This document shows positions 62,520 through 64,000 of a stretch of 64,000 nucleotides of DNA, piece after piece. The stretch spans positions 62,001 through 126,000 of the forward strand of contig NZ_OAOF01000010.1 in the NCBI RefSeq assembly GCF_900205965.1, in the 5' to 3' direction. Source of the stretch: Lacrimispora amygdalina. Its GTDB lineage: Bacteria; Bacillota; Clostridia; Lachnospirales; Lachnospiraceae. Positions within the stretch are counted from its first letter, which is position 1; every line of letters begins with the position of its first letter. Under the pieces are notes generated by a model. That model was not told where the DNA came from. It did no database searches and saw only the letters and a program-made list of their open reading frames with translations. The translations under genes and the position numbers were made by a program.

Positions 62520-64000
62520 ATGAAAAATTATAATGATAATCATCTCGGTATAATTGTTCCGGTTTTTAATAAAGTTTTATTGCCTGGTGTCGCGACAATA
62601 ATACATCTGGAACATTTAAATGAAAGTCAGATCATTAGCCTGTCAGACGAAAAAATCGTAAAGATTGCGCTTCCGTTGAAACAGGACTCCACCATAAGAG
62701 AAAGGCTGGAAGAAGATTTTCACCGGATCGGTGTCACTTTCTCCATAAACTCAGTGGAGAAGACTGAAAAAGGGATCCGCCTATCAGTAGAACTTGGCGG
62801 CAGAATCCTGGTAAATCAGATCAGTGAAGAGAAAGGTGTTTTCTATGCATCATTTGAAGAGGCACCGGATTTGGAAGATTTAGATGAAGCAAGCCTTAAG
62901 GAGATGCTTGGATATATTAAAAAGATCAGTAACGATATCAGCAATAAATTTACAGGCGGTGAACAGTATCAGAGAATCGTAAACGGATTTTATGATATCA
63001 ACAGACTTATCATGTATTTATCCCAGTTTATACAGATATCTCCGGAGGAACGCTATCAGCTGTTAGAGATCCAGTCCTTAAAGGAAAGAAGTCTCCGTTT
63101 CATGGATCATATACTGAAGCAGAAGGAAATGATCGAGCTGCAGATGCAGGTGACTGAAAAGTTTTCTGAGAGAGCTAACAAAAACTACCGGGAAGCGGTC
63201 TTAAGAGAGCAGTTAAAAGCGATCCAGGAGGAATTAAACGAGGGAAAAGAGAACGGGAAGAAGGAGAACGACTACCGCACCAGGATTGAGGAAGCCGGTA
63301 TGCCGGATGATATAAAGGAATCAGCTCTGGAAGAATATGAAAAGATGGAGGAGCAGGGGCCAAATCAGCCGGATTATAAAGTGATGCGTAATTATCTGGA
63401 TTTACTGGTTAAGCTGCCCTGGAAAAAGCAGCCTTCCAAATCCGTAGATTTAGATGGGGCAAGAAAAATACTGAATGAAAGGCATTACGGTCTTGATAAA
63501 GTGAAGGACAGAATCATACAGCATCTGGCTGTTATGGAACTGAACAAAGAAAAGAAAGGCTCCATACTCTTACTTGTGGGTCCTCCCGGAACAGGTAAAA
63601 CCAGTCTTGGCAAAAGCATTGCCGAAGCGCTTGACAGACCTTATACACGATTAAGCCTTGGCGGCGTCAGGGATGAATCGGAGATCAGAGGGCACCGGAG
63701 AACCTATGTGGGGGCTATGCCAGGAAGAATCATTCAAAGTATGAAAAAAGCCGGTTCTACTAATCCGGTAATGGTACTGGATGAAGTGGATAAGCTGATG
63801 TCAGGAGGATACAGCGGAGATCCTGCAAGTGCACTTTTAGAAGTACTTGATCCGGAACAGAATAACACATTTACAGATCATTATCTGGATGTTCCTTACG
63901 ATTTATCCGATGTATTTTTCATCGCGACTGCAAACTCCTTAGAGACCATACCGGGACCGCTGCTTGACAGAATGGAAGTCATCAGTATCACCAGCTATAC
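62520..64000 (+). CDS. lon: ATP-dependent protease Lon (3' partial)
   Basis: The frame opens at ATG 62520 after AAAGGA and is still open at the window end (493 codons). The N-terminal substrate domain (GIIVPVFNKVLLPGVATIIHLE) and coiled linker (EKFSERANKNYREAVLREQLKAIQEELNE) are followed by the AAA+ domain: Walker A GPPGTGKT from residue 354, RLSLGGVRDESEIRGHRRTYVGAMPGRI, Walker B VMVLDEVDKL and SALLEVLDPEQNNTFTDHYLDVPYDLS. The protease domain with the Ser-Lys pair lies beyond the window. The N-terminal domain seems somewhat diverged from housekeeping Lon. A palindrome in its promoter ties it to the TetR gene. Confidence 0.92.
   Translation, partial: MKNYNDNHLGIIVPVFNKVLLPGVATIIHLEHLNESQIISLSDEKIVKIALPLKQDSTIRERLEEDFHRIGVTFSINSVEKTEKGIRLSVELGGRILVNQISEEKGVFYASFEEAPDLEDLDEASLKEMLGYIKKISNDISNKFTGGEQYQRIVNGFYDINRLIMYLSQFIQISPEERYQLLEIQSLKERSLRFMDHILKQKEMIELQMQVTEKFSERANKNYREAVLREQLKAIQEELNEGKENGKKENDYRTRIEEAGMPDDIKESALEEYEKMEEQGPNQPDYKVMRNYLDLLVKLPWKKQPSKSVDLDGARKILNERHYGLDKVKDRIIQHLAVMELNKEKKGSILLLVGPPGTGKTSLGKSIAEALDRPYTRLSLGGVRDESEIRGHRRTYVGAMPGRIIQSMKKAGSTNPVMVLDEVDKLMSGGYSGDPASALLEVLDPEQNNTFTDHYLDVPYDLSDVFFIATANSLETIPGPLLDRMEVISITSY

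Overview
The window reads as chromosome of a low-to-mid-GC, Gram-positive, spore-former-type anaerobe of the class Clostridia, most likely a plant-polysaccharide-using Lachnospiraceae (Lacrimispora/Hungatella-like). This rests on AGGAGG ribosome sites, ATGA-type gene overlaps, YesM/YesN-type two-component systems, GPH sugar symporters, many intracellular glycosidases, a DUF6132 protein and a DUF1848 protein. The family placement is inference. No rRNA, tRNA, CRISPR array or insertion sequence was seen.

Layout. (1) 1-7260: end of a sugar ABC operon (lipoprotein-type binding protein, GH43, GH95, GH36), suited to arabinose-, fucose/galactose- and alpha-galactose-containing glycans. (2) 7277-10237: a magnesium locus with promoter, M-box riboswitch and terminator, a second strong terminator, a 54-codon ORF overlapping mgtA, and an mgtA that stops after the sixth membrane helix. 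(3) 10.2-15.4 kb: a patchy region with a flavin-reductase-like protein, a TetR gene under a perfect 18-bp inverted repeat, a PEP-synthase-like gene that has lost its phosphohistidine domain, a flavodoxin/ferredoxin protein and a mosaic of helicase and flavin-reductase gene scraps. (4) 15.4-16.9 kb: an AT-rich two-gene insert on the minus strand (membrane-anchored unknown and SleB-type hydrolase). (5) 17.0-25 kb: Lhr-type helicase, secreted M6 metalloprotease, a small conserved protein and a DUF1848 protein. (6) 25.1-39.3 kb: sensor kinase and response regulator, a complete oligopeptide-type ABC importer, GH2 beta-mannosidase and GH3 beta-glucosidase, probably one beta-manno/gluco-oligosaccharide utilisation locus. 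(7) 39.4-46.1 kb: a broken GH1 gene attached to the start of a lost WYL regulator, then an AraC regulator with a sugar ABC importer and sucrose phosphorylase. (8) 46.1-51.8 kb: DJ-1/PfpI protein, WYL regulator, radical-SAM/SPASM enzyme behind a hairpin that covers its ribosome site, MarR-GNAT fusion, DUF4491 protein, AraC regulator. (9) 51.9-61.8 kb: second large glycan locus (GH5, GPH symporter, GH42, GH43, second GPH symporter, alpha/beta-hydrolase esterase, AraC regulator). (10) 61.8-64.0 kb: TetR regulator and the first 1481 bases of a Lon protease; near-identical palindromes precede both genes.

The glycan loci share a design: a regulator, an importer for short oligosaccharides and cytoplasmic exo-glycosidases without signal peptides. 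The sugar ABC systems encode no ATPase of their own, except the oligopeptide-type one, so a shared MsmK-type ATPase elsewhere is expected.

The most interesting signals are not new protein families but control structures and genome scars: the stacked control layers in front of mgtA, the hairpin hiding the radical-SAM ribosome site, the palindrome shared by tetR and lon, and a series of exact internal deletions and gene mosaics (mgtA, the PEP-synthase-like gene, helicase and flavin-reductase scraps, and GH1).
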